Shown here in pieces: positions 34,526 through 42,272 of a stretch of DNA of 64,000 nt. Source of the DNA: Conyzicola lurida (GTDB lineage Bacteria > Actinomycetota > Actinomycetes > Actinomycetales > Microbacteriaceae); assembly GCF_014204935.1 (NCBI RefSeq), contig NZ_JACHMJ010000001.1, positions 2,418,001 to 2,482,000 on the forward strand, read 5' to 3'. The notes below the pieces were generated by a model that saw only the letters and a program-made list of their open reading frames with translations, had not been told where the DNA came from and made no database searches. A program made the translations under genes and the position numbers. Within the stretch, counting starts at the first letter, position 1. Each line of letters begins with the position of its first letter.

Positions 34526-35419
34526 ATGGCAATAATCCTGGGCGACAACCAGTACGGCAAGGCCGAGAACCGCGTCGTGCGTATCTACCGCGACTCCGCT
34601 CGGCACGAGATCCGCGACCTGAACGTGAGCACCGCGCTGCGCGGCCCGTTCCAGCCGGCGTACCTCGAGGGCAACCAGACCAACGTGCTGCCCACCGACA
34701 CCCAGAAGAACACGGCGTTCGCCTTCGCGAAGTCGAAGGGTGTCGAGGCGATCGAGGCGTTCGGCCTCGAGCTCGCCCGCCACTTCGTGCACGACGTCGA
34801 CCCCGTCGAGGGCGCGCGCATCGAGATCGAGGAGTACGCGTGGGAGCGCGCGGTCGTCGACGGCGTCGAACACGACCACACCTGGCTGCGCAAGGGACAG
34901 GAGATCCGCACCGCGGCGATCACCGTCGACGCGAGCGGCGAGTACGTCGTCGGCGGCCTCAAAGACCTCGTACTGCTCAAGTCGACCGGCAGCGAGTTCG
35001 CCGGCTTCCTCACCGACGAGTACACGACCCTGCAGGAGACCCACGACCGCGTGATGGCGACGTCGCTCGTCGCGCAGTGGCGCTTCACGTCGACAGACGT
35101 CGACTGGGACGACGTCTACGCCGGCATCAAGCGCATCATGGTCAAGGAGTTCGCGACCCTGCAGTCGCTCGCCCTGCAGCAGACGCTCTGGCACATGGGC
35201 CGCGCGGTGCTCGAGGCCTACCCGTTCATCGCCGAGGTCAAGCTCAAGGCGCCGAACAAGCACCACTTCGTCGTCGACCTCTCGCCCTTCGAACTGGAGA
35301 ACCCGGGCGAGGTCTTCATCGCCGCCGACCGGCCCTACGGCCTGATCGAGGCGACCGTGCTGCGCGACGACGCTCCCCCGGCCGGAGACGCCTGGCGCAT
35401 TTCGGCGGGGCTGGCATGA
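34526..35419 (+). CDS. uox: Urate oxidase (uricase)
   Basis: A 297-residue cofactor-free urate oxidase that turns urate into 5-hydroxyisourate with hydrogen peroxide release. Catalytic Lys lies in DNQYGKAENRVV, Thr in NVLPTDTQKNTAFAFAK (the conserved uricase signature) and His in KAPNKHHFVVDL. The two tandem T-fold halves are of normal length. An open frame extends upstream to 34448, but the protein family begins at MAIILGDNQYG. Its stop overlaps the guanine deaminase ATG. Confidence 0.97.
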   Translation: MAIILGDNQYGKAENRVVRIYRDSARHEIRDLNVSTALRGPFQPAYLEGNQTNVLPTDTQKNTAFAFAKSKGVEAIEAFGLELARHFVHDVDPVEGARIEIEEYAWERAVVDGVEHDHTWLRKGQEIRTAAITVDASGEYVVGGLKDLVLLKSTGSEFAGFLTDEYTTLQETHDRVMATSLVAQWRFTSTDVDWDDVYAGIKRIMVKEFATLQSLALQQTLWHMGRAVLEAYPFIAEVKLKAPNKHHFVVDLSPFELENPGEVFIAADRPYGLIEATVLRDDAPPAGDAWRISAGLA

Positions 35420-35955
35420 GCGAGACTGTCGGAATGAACGACATCGATACCCCGGATGCCGCGGCTCACGCCGCTCCGGGCCAGGCCGCTCTCGACGCCA
35501 AGTGGCTCGCGCGCGCCATCGACCTCGCGACGCTCAACGTGTCGCAGGGCGGCGGCCCGTTCGGAGCGGTCATCGTGCGGGACGGCGAGCTCATCGCCGA
35601 GGGGCAGAACCGCGTGACGGCCAACCTCGACCCGACGGCCCACGCCGAGGTCACCGCGATCCGCGCCGCCTGCCAGGCGGTCGGAGACTTCTCGCTCGCC
35701 GGCATGACGCTCTACACGTCGTGCGAACCGTGCCCGCTCTGCCTCTCGGCATCGCTCTGGGCGCGGCTCGCCCGTGTGGTGTTCGCGGCCGACCGCGACG
35801 ACGCTGCCCGCGGCGGGTTCGACGACCGCGAGTTCTACGAACTGTTCGCCCGCGACCGCGCGACCTGGGGCATGGCCGTGGAGGCCGTGCGTCCCGAGAA
35901 CGCGCCCGAACCGTTCGACGCCTGGCTGGCGCTCGAGGCGCGCACCGACTACTAG
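35416..35955 (+). CDS. guaD: Guanine deaminase (cytidine-deaminase fold)
   Basis: A 179-residue zinc deaminase of the CDA fold. Zinc ligands are His76 in PTAHAEVTAIRAA (Glu78 is the proton shuttle) and Cys106/Cys109 in TSCEPCPLCLS. This matches the B. subtilis-type guanine deaminase, which makes xanthine from guanine. About 25 residues precede the fold, and the frame is coupled to uox by an ATGA overlap. tRNA adenosine deaminase (TadA) shares these motifs, but co-transcription with uricase and the C-terminal extension FYELFARDRATWGMAVEAVR favour a purine catabolic role. Confidence 0.88.
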   Translation: MSETVGMNDIDTPDAAAHAAPGQAALDAKWLARAIDLATLNVSQGGGPFGAVIVRDGELIAEGQNRVTANLDPTAHAEVTAIRAACQAVGDFSLAGMTLYTSCEPCPLCLSASLWARLARVVFAADRDDAARGGFDDREFYELFARDRATWGMAVEAVRPENAPEPFDAWLALEARTDY

Positions 35956-35962
35956 GCACCGG

Positions 35963-36013
35963 GCGGGGTGAGCCTGTCGAAACCCAGTGAGGATTTCGAC
36001 AGGCACAATCCGC
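35963..36013. repeat. Palindromic repeat between convergent genes
   Basis: GCGGGGTGAGCCTGTCGAAACCC pairs with GGATTTCGACAGGCACAATCCGC; it lies between the guaD and MetE-like gene ends. Confidence 0.9.
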
Positions 36014-36019
36014 TTCTTG

Positions 36020-37072
36020 CTACAGGGCCGCCGCCACCTCGGCGTGCAGGTCGAGCAGCGGCACCGTGCGCTCCACCGGACCCCGGGCGAAGCCGCACTC
36101 GGTCGAGACGCCGAACGCCGGCACGAACGGGGCCGCCGCGGCGGCGCGACGCAGGGCGCCGTCCACACCGTCTTCGTGGTGCACGAGCCCGAGGAACAGT
36201 TCTGTGTCGCCCCACTCGACGGTCTCGAGCGGCGCGAAGTACGCGGCGTCGTCGCGCTCGATCGGCACGGGCAGATGGATCCAGGAGATGGCACGCGGGG
36301 AGCCCGCGAGCAGTCCCGCTGCGACTTCGGCCAGGGTCGCGGCATCCGTCGGCTGGTGGAAATGGGACTCTTCGACGTCGCCGTAACAGAGGTGGTAGCC
36401 GAGCTCGACGTCGGCGGGCACGGCGGCGGCCTGCCGCAGCCCACGCTCGAGGACCCCGGCGAGGATCTGCTCGTGGGTGTCGCCGAACCACGCGGTCATC
36501 GGGTGGCCGAAGATCGTGGCCCGGTCGAGGAGACCGAATTCGAGGGCGGTGTCCCACTGGATGGCGAGGTCGTCGTGCGGGATGGCGGCGAGGATCGCGT
36601 CGACCTCGCGGAGGATCGCGCGCTCGTACACGGGCTCGATTGCCGCCCGCACGGAGAGCTCGAAGAAGCTGCCGACGACCCCGGCGGGAGTGGGCAGCGA
36701 CACCTGGAACCGCACCCCGGCCGGGATGACGCCCTCGGAGCGCAGACGCACGAAGGTCGCGTACGACTCGATCGCGGCATCCGCGTAACCGAGGGCCGGG
36801 AACACGATCGACTCCGCGTCGACGCCGTCGGCGAGGGTGATCGGACGGGTGTCGAACTCGTCGCGGATGTAGAAACCGGGTTCGCCGATGCGCACGAGAC
36901 CGGGCACGGATTCGAACAGGAGGTTCTGGAACTGGATCCAGTAGTAGCGCTTGCCGACTTCGCCGTCGGGGATGCGCGCTGCGGTGCCGGCGAGGTGCTC
37001 GCTGGCGAGGCGGAAGGTGGACTCGGCATCCGGCTGGGAGACGCTGCCGACGAGGAGTGTTGAGGTGGTCAC
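36020..37072 (-). CDS. MetE-like (UROD/MetE superfamily) protein of unknown substrate
   Basis: A 350-residue TIM-barrel protein with features of the C-terminal catalytic half of cobalamin-independent methionine synthase: VELGYHLCYGDVEESH provides His and Cys metal-ligand candidates, and FGVSTECGFARG gives a second Cys near the end. It lacks the N-terminal half of MetE (full MetE is about 750 residues) and most folate-binding motifs, so it is unlikely to be a normal methionine synthase. Stand-alone relatives are mostly annotated as hypothetical or MetE-like. It is downstream of the kinase-lipoprotein operon on the same strand after a 60-bp gap. Confidence 0.7.
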   Translation of the reverse strand: MTTSTLLVGSVSQPDAESTFRLASEHLAGTAARIPDGEVGKRYYWIQFQNLLFESVPGLVRIGEPGFYIRDEFDTRPITLADGVDAESIVFPALGYADAAIESYATFVRLRSEGVIPAGVRFQVSLPTPAGVVGSFFELSVRAAIEPVYERAILREVDAILAAIPHDDLAIQWDTALEFGLLDRATIFGHPMTAWFGDTHEQILAGVLERGLRQAAAVPADVELGYHLCYGDVEESHFHQPTDAATLAEVAAGLLAGSPRAISWIHLPVPIERDDAAYFAPLETVEWGDTELFLGLVHHEDGVDGALRRAAAAAPFVPAFGVSTECGFARGPVERTVPLLDLHAEVAAAL

Positions 37073-37090
37073 GGGTCAATTGTTGCCGAG

Positions 37091-37132
37091 CGTTACCCGC
37101 GGCGGCGGTCGGTTGACGCGGGACGTAACGCG
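37091..37132. repeat. Imperfect inverted repeat between lipoprotein and MetE-like genes
   Basis: GCGTTACCCGCG (37091-37102) faces CGCGGGACGTAACGC ending at 37132, identical apart from a 3-nt insertion. It lies directly after the lipoprotein stop and before the MetE-like gene, so it may be an attenuating hairpin or operator. Confidence 0.5.
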
Positions 37133-37669
37133 CTACTCCTCGTCGTCGCCCGGCTTCGGCTTGTCGTCCTCGTTCTTCTCTGCCTCACGGGCGGCCTTCT
37201 CGGCTTCCCGCTCTGCTTCCTTCTGCGCCTTCTCGTCGGCCGCCTGCTGCTCGGCCGCGGCCTGTTCGGCGGCGATCCGGTCGGCCTCGGCCTTTTCGGC
37301 CGCCGCCTGCTGCTCGGCTGCTACCCGCTCGGCTTCGGCCGCGGCGGCGGCAGCTGCCGCCGCTTCGGCGGCGGCGATCTGTTGTGCCAGATCGGCGCGC
37401 ACCGCGTCGATCGCCGTCTGGATGGTCTGCGACCGCTCGGCGGTCACGTCGCCGCTGTCGACCGCGGCGTCGAGTTCGCCCTGCAGGGCGTCAAGTTCGG
37501 CGGTGGCGCCGGTCGGGTCGCCCGTCGAGGCCAGGGTCGCGACCTGCTGCACCGACTGCTGCAGAGTCTGCGCGGCGGAGTCGCTGAGGTCGGGCTGGGG
37601 CGCGCAACCGAGCAGCGTCGAAGCGCTGAGCAGCACGACGAGTGCGGTCGGGATCAGTCGGCGGTTCAC
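37133..37669 (-). CDS. Lipoprotein with a long Ala/Glu-rich coiled coil
   Basis: A 178-residue protein with a signal peptide and lipobox (STLLGC, Cys22). Residues about 30-95 form a helical region (LQQSVQQVATLAS, TAELDALQGELDAAVD), then a continuous charged coiled coil of EAER/AEQQAAAEKAEADR-type heptads to about 165, and an acidic tail. It resembles actinobacterial surface lipoproteins with long helices but has no catalytic motif. Its start overlaps the kinase stop by 4 bp, so it is co-produced with the kinase and could be its extracytoplasmic partner; that is inference. Confidence 0.8.
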   Translation of the reverse strand: MNRRLIPTALVVLLSASTLLGCAPQPDLSDSAAQTLQQSVQQVATLASTGDPTGATAELDALQGELDAAVDSGDVTAERSQTIQTAIDAVRADLAQQIAAAEAAAAAAAAAEAERVAAEQQAAAEKAEADRIAAEQAAAEQQAADEKAQKEAEREAEKAAREAEKNEDDKPKPGDDEE

Positions 37670-39018
37670 GGTGTCACGCTCTCCATCAGGTCGTCGAGGT
37701 GGGTGCCGAGCTCGCCCTCGTTCGCGGGCAGGGGCTCGGGTTCGTTGATCTCGCTGCTCGCGCTGTCGCCCTGCAGCGCGGTCACGACGGCGAAGGTTCC
37801 CCCGCCGACGACGAGGAGCGCGGCAATCACGGCGGCGGCGATGCGGCCGCGGTGCGGGCGGCGTTCGACCGGCGCTGCGGGGCTGGGCGCAGAAGCAGCC
37901 GCGGACCGGAAGGCGGGCTGCGCTGCCGGCTCGGCGGCGGGCAGCACGGTCGTCGCGGCATCCGACTGTTCGGCGGGCAGGACGGTCGTCGCGGCATCCA
38001 CGCGTTCGGCGGGCAGCACGGTCGTCGCGGCACCCGTGTCCGCCGGCTGCTCCGCGTCGGCCGGCTGCTCCGCGGTTGCCGCGGCGGTGTGTCCGACGGG
38101 CAGGACCGCGGTCGGGGGATCCATCGCTTCGGTGGCGCCGGAGTCGTCGGCCGGAAGCACGGCGGCCGGCGCGGCATATACCTCGCGTTCGAGCCGGCGC
38201 GCGAGCTCGACCACCTCGAGGGCGGTCGGACGATCGGCGGGGTCTCTCGCGGTCATCCGGGTCAGCAGCGCGACCCAGCCCGGGCGGAGGGTGGACGGGA
38301 CGACGGGGTCGCTGACGAGCCGCGCCGACAGCGATTCGACCATCGTGCCCTCGAACGCGCGCACGCCGGTCAGCGCCTCGAGCGTGACGAGACCGAGCGA
38401 GTAGACGTCGGCGGGCGAGTCGGGTGCCTCGCCGCTCGCCTGCTCGGGGCTCAGGTACGCCGCCGTGCCGATGATCGTGCCCGGCATGGTGAGGCGCGTG
38501 CTGTCGATCAGGTAGGCGATGCCGAAGTCGCTGAGCTTCGCGCGGAACTCGATCGCGGGCAGAGCCGACGGGTTGAGCAGGATGTTCGCCGGCTTCACGT
38601 CGCGGTGCACGACGCCGTTGCCGTGCACGACGTGCAGCGCCTCCGCGAGGTCGACGAGCAGCTGCGCGACGTCGAGCTCGGCGATCGGCCCGCGGGCGAT
38701 GCGCTCGGCGAGGGTCGGGCCCTCGACGAGTTCCATCACCAGGAACGAGCGGTCGGCTTGGTCGACGCTCGCGTCGAAGAGGGTCACGAGCGCGTGGTGG
38801 TTGAGCGAGGCGAGCAGGCGGATCTCGGATGACTCGCGTCCGAGCCCCGCCGTCGCCTCGGTGTCGATCTCGAATACCTTGACGGCGACGCTGCGGCCGA
38901 GCGGCACGTCGGTCGCCCGGTAGACGGAGGCCATGCCGCCGCGGCCGAGCAGCGACTCGACGGTGTAGCGGCCGCCGATGACCGTGCCGGCCTCGATAGG
39001 GGTGCGCGGGGATTCCAT
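37666..39018 (-). CDS. Transmembrane Ser/Thr protein kinase (PknB-like) without PASTA domains
   Basis: A 450-residue eukaryotic-type kinase. Gly loop LGRGGMASVY (24-33), Lys47 in AVKVFE, HRDVKPAN (138-145), DFG (164-166), and the SPEQ segment after an activation loop with several Thr residues are all intact. Between kinase and membrane is a linker (about 290-390) with TAVLP/TTVLPA repeats. A single helix spans about 393-416, leaving only some 35 residues outside, so there is no PASTA sensor. The gene begins 1 bp after an MFS transporter gene in the uraD-uraH operon and overlaps a lipoprotein gene. Confidence 0.93.
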   Translation of the reverse strand: MESPRTPIEAGTVIGGRYTVESLLGRGGMASVYRATDVPLGRSVAVKVFEIDTEATAGLGRESSEIRLLASLNHHALVTLFDASVDQADRSFLVMELVEGPTLAERIARGPIAELDVAQLLVDLAEALHVVHGNGVVHRDVKPANILLNPSALPAIEFRAKLSDFGIAYLIDSTRLTMPGTIIGTAAYLSPEQASGEAPDSPADVYSLGLVTLEALTGVRAFEGTMVESLSARLVSDPVVPSTLRPGWVALLTRMTARDPADRPTALEVVELARRLEREVYAAPAAVLPADDSGATEAMDPPTAVLPVGHTAAATAEQPADAEQPADTGAATTVLPAERVDAATTVLPAEQSDAATTVLPAAEPAAQPAFRSAAASAPSPAAPVERRPHRGRIAAAVIAALLVVGGGTFAVVTALQGDSASSEINEPEPLPANEGELGTHLDDLMESVTP

Positions 39019-39019
39019 G

Positions 39020-40345
39020 TCAGTCCTCCAGCGCGACGCCGCGCAGGTCGGGCAGCGTCAGCGCGGCGATCGCGGCGACGGCGAAGACGGCGGCGAAGAC
39101 GCCGAAGGGCAGGGCCACTCCCCCGGCGGCGAGCAGCAGCGGTACGCAGAGCGGGGCGATGATCGAGGCGAGACGGCCGAAGCCGGCGGCCCAGCCGGCG
39201 CCGGTCCCGCGCACGCGGGTCGGGTACAGCTCGGGCGTCACGGCGTAGAGCGCGCCCCACGCGCCGAGGTTGAAGAACGACAACAGCGCGCCGAAGACCA
39301 GGATCGTGGCGACGTCGTCGGCGGTACCGAAGAACCCGGCAGAGACCGCGGAACCCGCGAGGAAGACGGCGAGCGTGACGCGGCGACCCCACTTCTCCAC
39401 GAGCCAAGCCGACACCGCGTATCCCGGCAGCTGCGCGAGCGTGATGATGAGCGTGTACTCGAACGAGCGCACGAGCGAGAAGCCCTGCGCCACGAGCAGT
39501 GTCGGCAGCCAGATGAACGCGCCGTAGTAGGCGAAGTTGACGCAGAACCAGACCAGCCAGAGCGAGATCGTGCGCCGGCGCAGGCGCGCACCGAACAGCG
39601 TCGCGATGGGGCGGTCGGAGGAGACCGCCGGTTCGGGCGCATCGGTCGTCGCCGGCGGGGCGGTGACGCCCGCGGCATCCTCGAAGTCTCTGACGATCTT
39701 TTCGGCCTCGGTGTGCCGGCCCTTCGCCTCGAGGAACCGCACCGACTCGGGCAGCCGCAGCCGCACGACGATCGCCCAGACCGCGGGCACGGCGCCGAGG
39801 GCGAGCGCCCAACGCCAGCCGTTGTCGCTCGTGGGGATGACGAAGTAGCCGATGAGCGCGGCGGCGGTCCAGCCGACGGCCCAGAAGGACTCGAGGATCA
39901 CGATGATGCGGCCGCGGATGCGCGCCGGGGCGAACTCGCTCATCAGGGTCGACGCGACCGGCAGTTCGGCGCCGAGGCCGAGACCGACGAGGAAGCGCAG
40001 CGCGATCAGCATGCCGACCGAGAGCGAGAACGCGGAGAGGCCGGTGAACACGCCGTAGATCAGCAGGGTCAGCGCGAAGACCTGACGGCGGCCGAGCTTG
40101 TCGGCGAGCAGACCGCCGAGGCTCGCGCCGATCGCCATGCCGAGGAATCCGGCGGACGCGACGAAGCCGAGCGAGCCCGCATCGGCCTTCCAGACCACGG
40201 CGAGCTGGGCGATGACGAACGAGATGAGGCCGACGTCCATGGCGTCGAGCGCCCAGCCGATGCCGCTGCCGCCGAGCAGGCGCGAGTGCCTGCGCGTCCA
40301 CGGGAGCTTGTCGAGCCGCTGCGAACGCGTGAGGGGTGTGGTCAT
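39020..40345 (-). CDS. MFS transporter, sugar/aromatic-acid type, in the urate operon
   Basis: A 441-residue MFS protein of the sugar-porter/aromatic acid:H+ symporter type, with 12 helices, GWALDAMDVGLISFV in helix 1, motif A GGLLADKLGRRQVF, and a PESVRFLEAKGR segment in the central cytoplasmic loop as in sugar porters. It lies between uraH and the kinase gene in a five-gene operon, with gaps of 2 and 1 bp, so uptake of urate, allantoin or a related purine is a reasonable inference. The reading frame stays open upstream to 41041, antisense to or overlapping uraH/uraD; the ATG at 40345 is the family start. Confidence 0.88.
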   Translation of the reverse strand: MTTPLTRSQRLDKLPWTRRHSRLLGGSGIGWALDAMDVGLISFVIAQLAVVWKADAGSLGFVASAGFLGMAIGASLGGLLADKLGRRQVFALTLLIYGVFTGLSAFSLSVGMLIALRFLVGLGLGAELPVASTLMSEFAPARIRGRIIVILESFWAVGWTAAALIGYFVIPTSDNGWRWALALGAVPAVWAIVVRLRLPESVRFLEAKGRHTEAEKIVRDFEDAAGVTAPPATTDAPEPAVSSDRPIATLFGARLRRRTISLWLVWFCVNFAYYGAFIWLPTLLVAQGFSLVRSFEYTLIITLAQLPGYAVSAWLVEKWGRRVTLAVFLAGSAVSAGFFGTADDVATILVFGALLSFFNLGAWGALYAVTPELYPTRVRGTGAGWAAGFGRLASIIAPLCVPLLLAAGGVALPFGVFAAVFAVAAIAALTLPDLRGVALED

Positions 40346-40347
40346 GG

Positions 40348-40674
40348 TCAGCTTCCGCGGTAGGTGGAGAAGGCGAACGGGCTGAGCAGCAGGGGCACGT
40401 GGTAGTGCGCCGTCTCGTCCGTCAGCTCGAAGTCGATCGACACCCGGGGGTAGAACGTGGGGGTCTGCGTGCGGGCGAAGTAGACGCCCGTCTCGAACAC
40501 GATGCCGTACTCGCCGTGCGGCAGGGCGTCGGGGCCGAGGTCGGGCACGCGGCCGTCGGCGTCCGTGATGCCTTCGGCGACGAGCGCGCCCTCGGAGTCG
40601 TAGAGCGCGACGGCGATGCCGGCCGCCGGGCGGCCGAGCGCGGCGTCGAGGACGTGGGTGGTGACGTGGCTCAT
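40348..40674 (-). CDS. uraH: 5-hydroxyisourate hydrolase
   Basis: A 108-residue transthyretin-like enzyme that hydrolyses 5-hydroxyisourate to OHCU. It starts with SHVTTHVLDAALGRPAAGI (active-site His) and ends with the diagnostic YRGS tetrapeptide. The internal HYHVPLLLSPFAFSTYRGS holds the second His. It overlaps uraD by 4 bp, and the two catalyse consecutive steps after urate oxidase. Confidence 0.96.
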   Translation of the reverse strand: MSHVTTHVLDAALGRPAAGIAVALYDSEGALVAEGITDADGRVPDLGPDALPHGEYGIVFETGVYFARTQTPTFYPRVSIDFELTDETAHYHVPLLLSPFAFSTYRGS

Positions 40675-41159
40675 GCTTCGGCTCCGAACAGCTTCTCCAG
40701 GCGCAGCAGGGCGATCTCGCGCAGCTGCTCTCCGACGATCTCGAGCTCGGAGGCGTTCGGCAGTTCGAGGCGGCGGGTGAGTTCCTCGAGGATCTCGGCG
40801 CGCGTGCGGCCGGCGGCGCGGATGATGAAGACGCGGCCGAACCGTTCCTCGTACGCCTCGTTGCCGGCGGCGATCTGGGCGGCCACGAGGGCGTCCTCGT
40901 CGCCGAGCGCGGACTGCTCGTCACGGCTGAACGACTGCGCCTGTCCCTCCCCCACCGGCTTTTCGCCGATGCGTGGGTGGTGCGCGATGGCCTCGTCGAT
41001 TTCGGCGGGGCTGAGCGGGGTCGCGGCCTCGGCTGCGGCATCCAGCAACCGGGCGACGGATTCGTAGGGGTAGCCGGCGGCGACCTCGTCGATCCAGCGG
41101 TTCACGGACAGGCTCGCGGCTAGGCCGTCGCGCAGGGTGGTCTCGGTGACATCCATCAT
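40671..41159 (-). CDS. uraD: OHCU decarboxylase
   Basis: A 162-residue 2-oxo-4-hydroxy-4-carboxy-5-ureidoimidazoline decarboxylase yielding S-allantoin. The active-site His is in IAHHPRIGEK (60-67), with conserved Glu/Ser in SFSRDEQSAL and the late FGRVFIIRAAGRTRAEILEEL typical of the family. Two adjacent ATG codons (41159 and 41156) can start it; I use the first. It opens the operon uraD-uraH-MFS-kinase-lipoprotein and is only 19 bp from the divergent mocA start. Confidence 0.94.
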   Translation of the reverse strand: MMDVTETTLRDGLAASLSVNRWIDEVAAGYPYESVARLLDAAAEAATPLSPAEIDEAIAHHPRIGEKPVGEGQAQSFSRDEQSALGDEDALVAAQIAAGNEAYEERFGRVFIIRAAGRTRAEILEELTRRLELPNASELEIVGEQLREIALLRLEKLFGAEA

Positions 41160-41167
41160 TGTCTGCC

Positions 41168-41173
41168 TAACAT
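41168..41173 (+). promoter_or_regulatory. -10 element of mocA within a 19-bp divergent spacer
   Basis: TAACAT lies 5 nt before the ATG at 41179. On the opposite strand TAATGT overlaps the same bases, so both divergent promoters must share this short spacer. Confidence 0.45.
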
Positions 41174-41178
41174 TACCC

Positions 41179-41721
41179 ATGGCTATAACCGGAGTGGTTC
41201 TCGCGGCGGGCGCCGGGCGCCGCATGGGCACCCCGAAGGCGCTGCTGTCGACCGCGGCGGGCGAGTCGTGGGTCGGCATCGCCTGCCGGCTTCTGCTCGA
41301 GGCCGGGTGCGAACGGGTCGTGGTCGTGCTGGGTGCGTCGGCCGCGTCGGTGGTCGTGCCGACGGATGCCGCGATCCAGTCGGTCGTCAACGAGGACTGG
41401 GCGAGCGGGATGGGTTCCTCCCTGCGCGTCGGGCTCGAGGCGGCGTCGGGCGACGCGGCGCTGATCGCGGTCGTGGACATGCCCGAGCTGCCGGTCGCGG
41501 TGGTGCGACGGGTGCTGGCGACCGGTGCTCCGCTGGTCCGCGCGGTGTTCGACGGGAAGCCCGGGCATCCCGTGCTGATCGGAGCCGCGCACTGGGCCGC
41601 TGCGATCGCGACGCTCGGTGGCGACCGCGGGGCGCGCGCGTATCTCGACGCGCACGGAGTGGTCGACGTGGAGTGCGGCGACCTGTACGACGGGCACGAC
41701 GTCGATACGCCCGGTGGTTGA
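41179..41721 (+). CDS. mocA: Molybdenum cofactor cytidylyltransferase-like (MocA) protein
   Basis: A 180-residue nucleotidyltransferase. VVLAAGAGRRMGTPKALL is the nucleotide-binding signature, and the catalytic Asp lies in IAVVDMPELPV, followed by GKPGHPVLIG. MocA makes molybdopterin cytosine dinucleotide, the cofactor form used by many xanthine dehydrogenase and CO dehydrogenase-type enzymes. Placement opposite uraD supports a purine-catabolism role. An in-frame ATG at 41137 lies inside uraD and is less likely. The TGA stop is inside a palindromic repeat. Confidence 0.87.
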   Translation: MAITGVVLAAGAGRRMGTPKALLSTAAGESWVGIACRLLLEAGCERVVVVLGASAASVVVPTDAAIQSVVNEDWASGMGSSLRVGLEAASGDAALIAVVDMPELPVAVVRRVLATGAPLVRAVFDGKPGHPVLIGAAHWAAAIATLGGDRGARAYLDAHGVVDVECGDLYDGHDVDTPGG

Positions 41722-41760
41722 GGCCGTCGAAACCCAGGGTTTCGACAAGCTCAACCCGCC
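41714..41760. repeat. Palindromic repeat between convergent genes
   Basis: GGTTGAGGCCGTCGAAACCC pairs with GGGTTTCGACAAGCTCAACC with a 1-nt loop. It carries the stop codons of both mocA and the merR gene. Confidence 0.85.
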
Positions 41761-42152
41761 TGGGCGTGGGCGTACCCCGGCTCCCGTAGCGCCGGGCAGT
41801 GCTCGGGCGTCGGATGCCGCGCGATGTCGATCATGCGGTCGAGGGCGTCCCGCGCCGCGGACAGATCGGCCATGGCGGCGGTGATGCGGTCGCGCTCGGC
41901 CTCGAGCACCTCGAAGACCTCGTCGGTGGCCAGGCCGCTCTCGACGCAGGGCAGCAGCTGCAGGATCGTGCGGCTCGGCAGCCCGGCGGTGAAGAACTGC
42001 TGGATCAGCTGCACCCGCTCGACGGCGGACTCCGAGTAGGTGCGCTGACCGGTGGACGAGCGCTCCGACGCCAACAGCCCCTTCTCTTCGTAGTAGCGCA
42101 GCGACCGGGTGCTGACTCCCGCCTGGTTCGCGATGTCGCCGATTCTCAACAT
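41751..42152 (-). CDS. MerR-family regulator
   Basis: A 133-residue MerR-type regulator. The winged HTH begins LRIGDIANQAGVSTRSLRYYEEKGLL, followed by QRTYSESAVERVQLIQQFFTAGLP, and a coiled dimerisation helix ends the protein. The C-terminus has one Cys in LLPCVESG and one in EHCPALRE, too little to prove metal sensing. I start at 42152, where the fold begins; an upstream in-frame ATG at 42173 would add MSDGVGE. It diverges from an SDR gene whose promoter has the long spacer typical of MerR targets. Confidence 0.9.
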   Translation of the reverse strand: MLRIGDIANQAGVSTRSLRYYEEKGLLASERSSTGQRTYSESAVERVQLIQQFFTAGLPSRTILQLLPCVESGLATDEVFEVLEAERDRITAAMADLSAARDALDRMIDIARHPTPEHCPALREPGYAHAQAG

Positions 42153-42185
42153 TTCACCCACTCCATCCGACATCCGGTTTCTGAC

Positions 42186-42217
42186 TTGCCCTTAACGTCA
42201 ATGTCAACACTTAGCGT
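42186..42217 (+). promoter_or_regulatory. Candidate MerR-type promoter of the SDR gene
   Basis: TTGCCC (42186-42191) and TAGCGT (42212-42217) are separated by 20 nt instead of the usual 17, the hallmark of promoters twisted open by MerR proteins. The spacer holds TCAATGTCAA. It lies between merR and the SDR gene. Confidence 0.4.
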
Positions 42218-42272
42218 AGCCGACGACCGGTCGAAACCGGCGGGTCGAACCGAGCAGAAAGCACTGTCCCCC

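Noticed and set aside
35416-35955. tRNA adenosine deaminase (tadA) instead of guanine deaminase
   Set aside because: The zinc motifs are shared, but the gene is translationally coupled to urate oxidase and carries the longer C-terminus of guanine deaminases.
39020-41041. 673-residue version of the MFS transporter in the urate operon
   Set aside because: The N-terminal part runs out of frame through uraH and uraD; the transporter begins at 40345.
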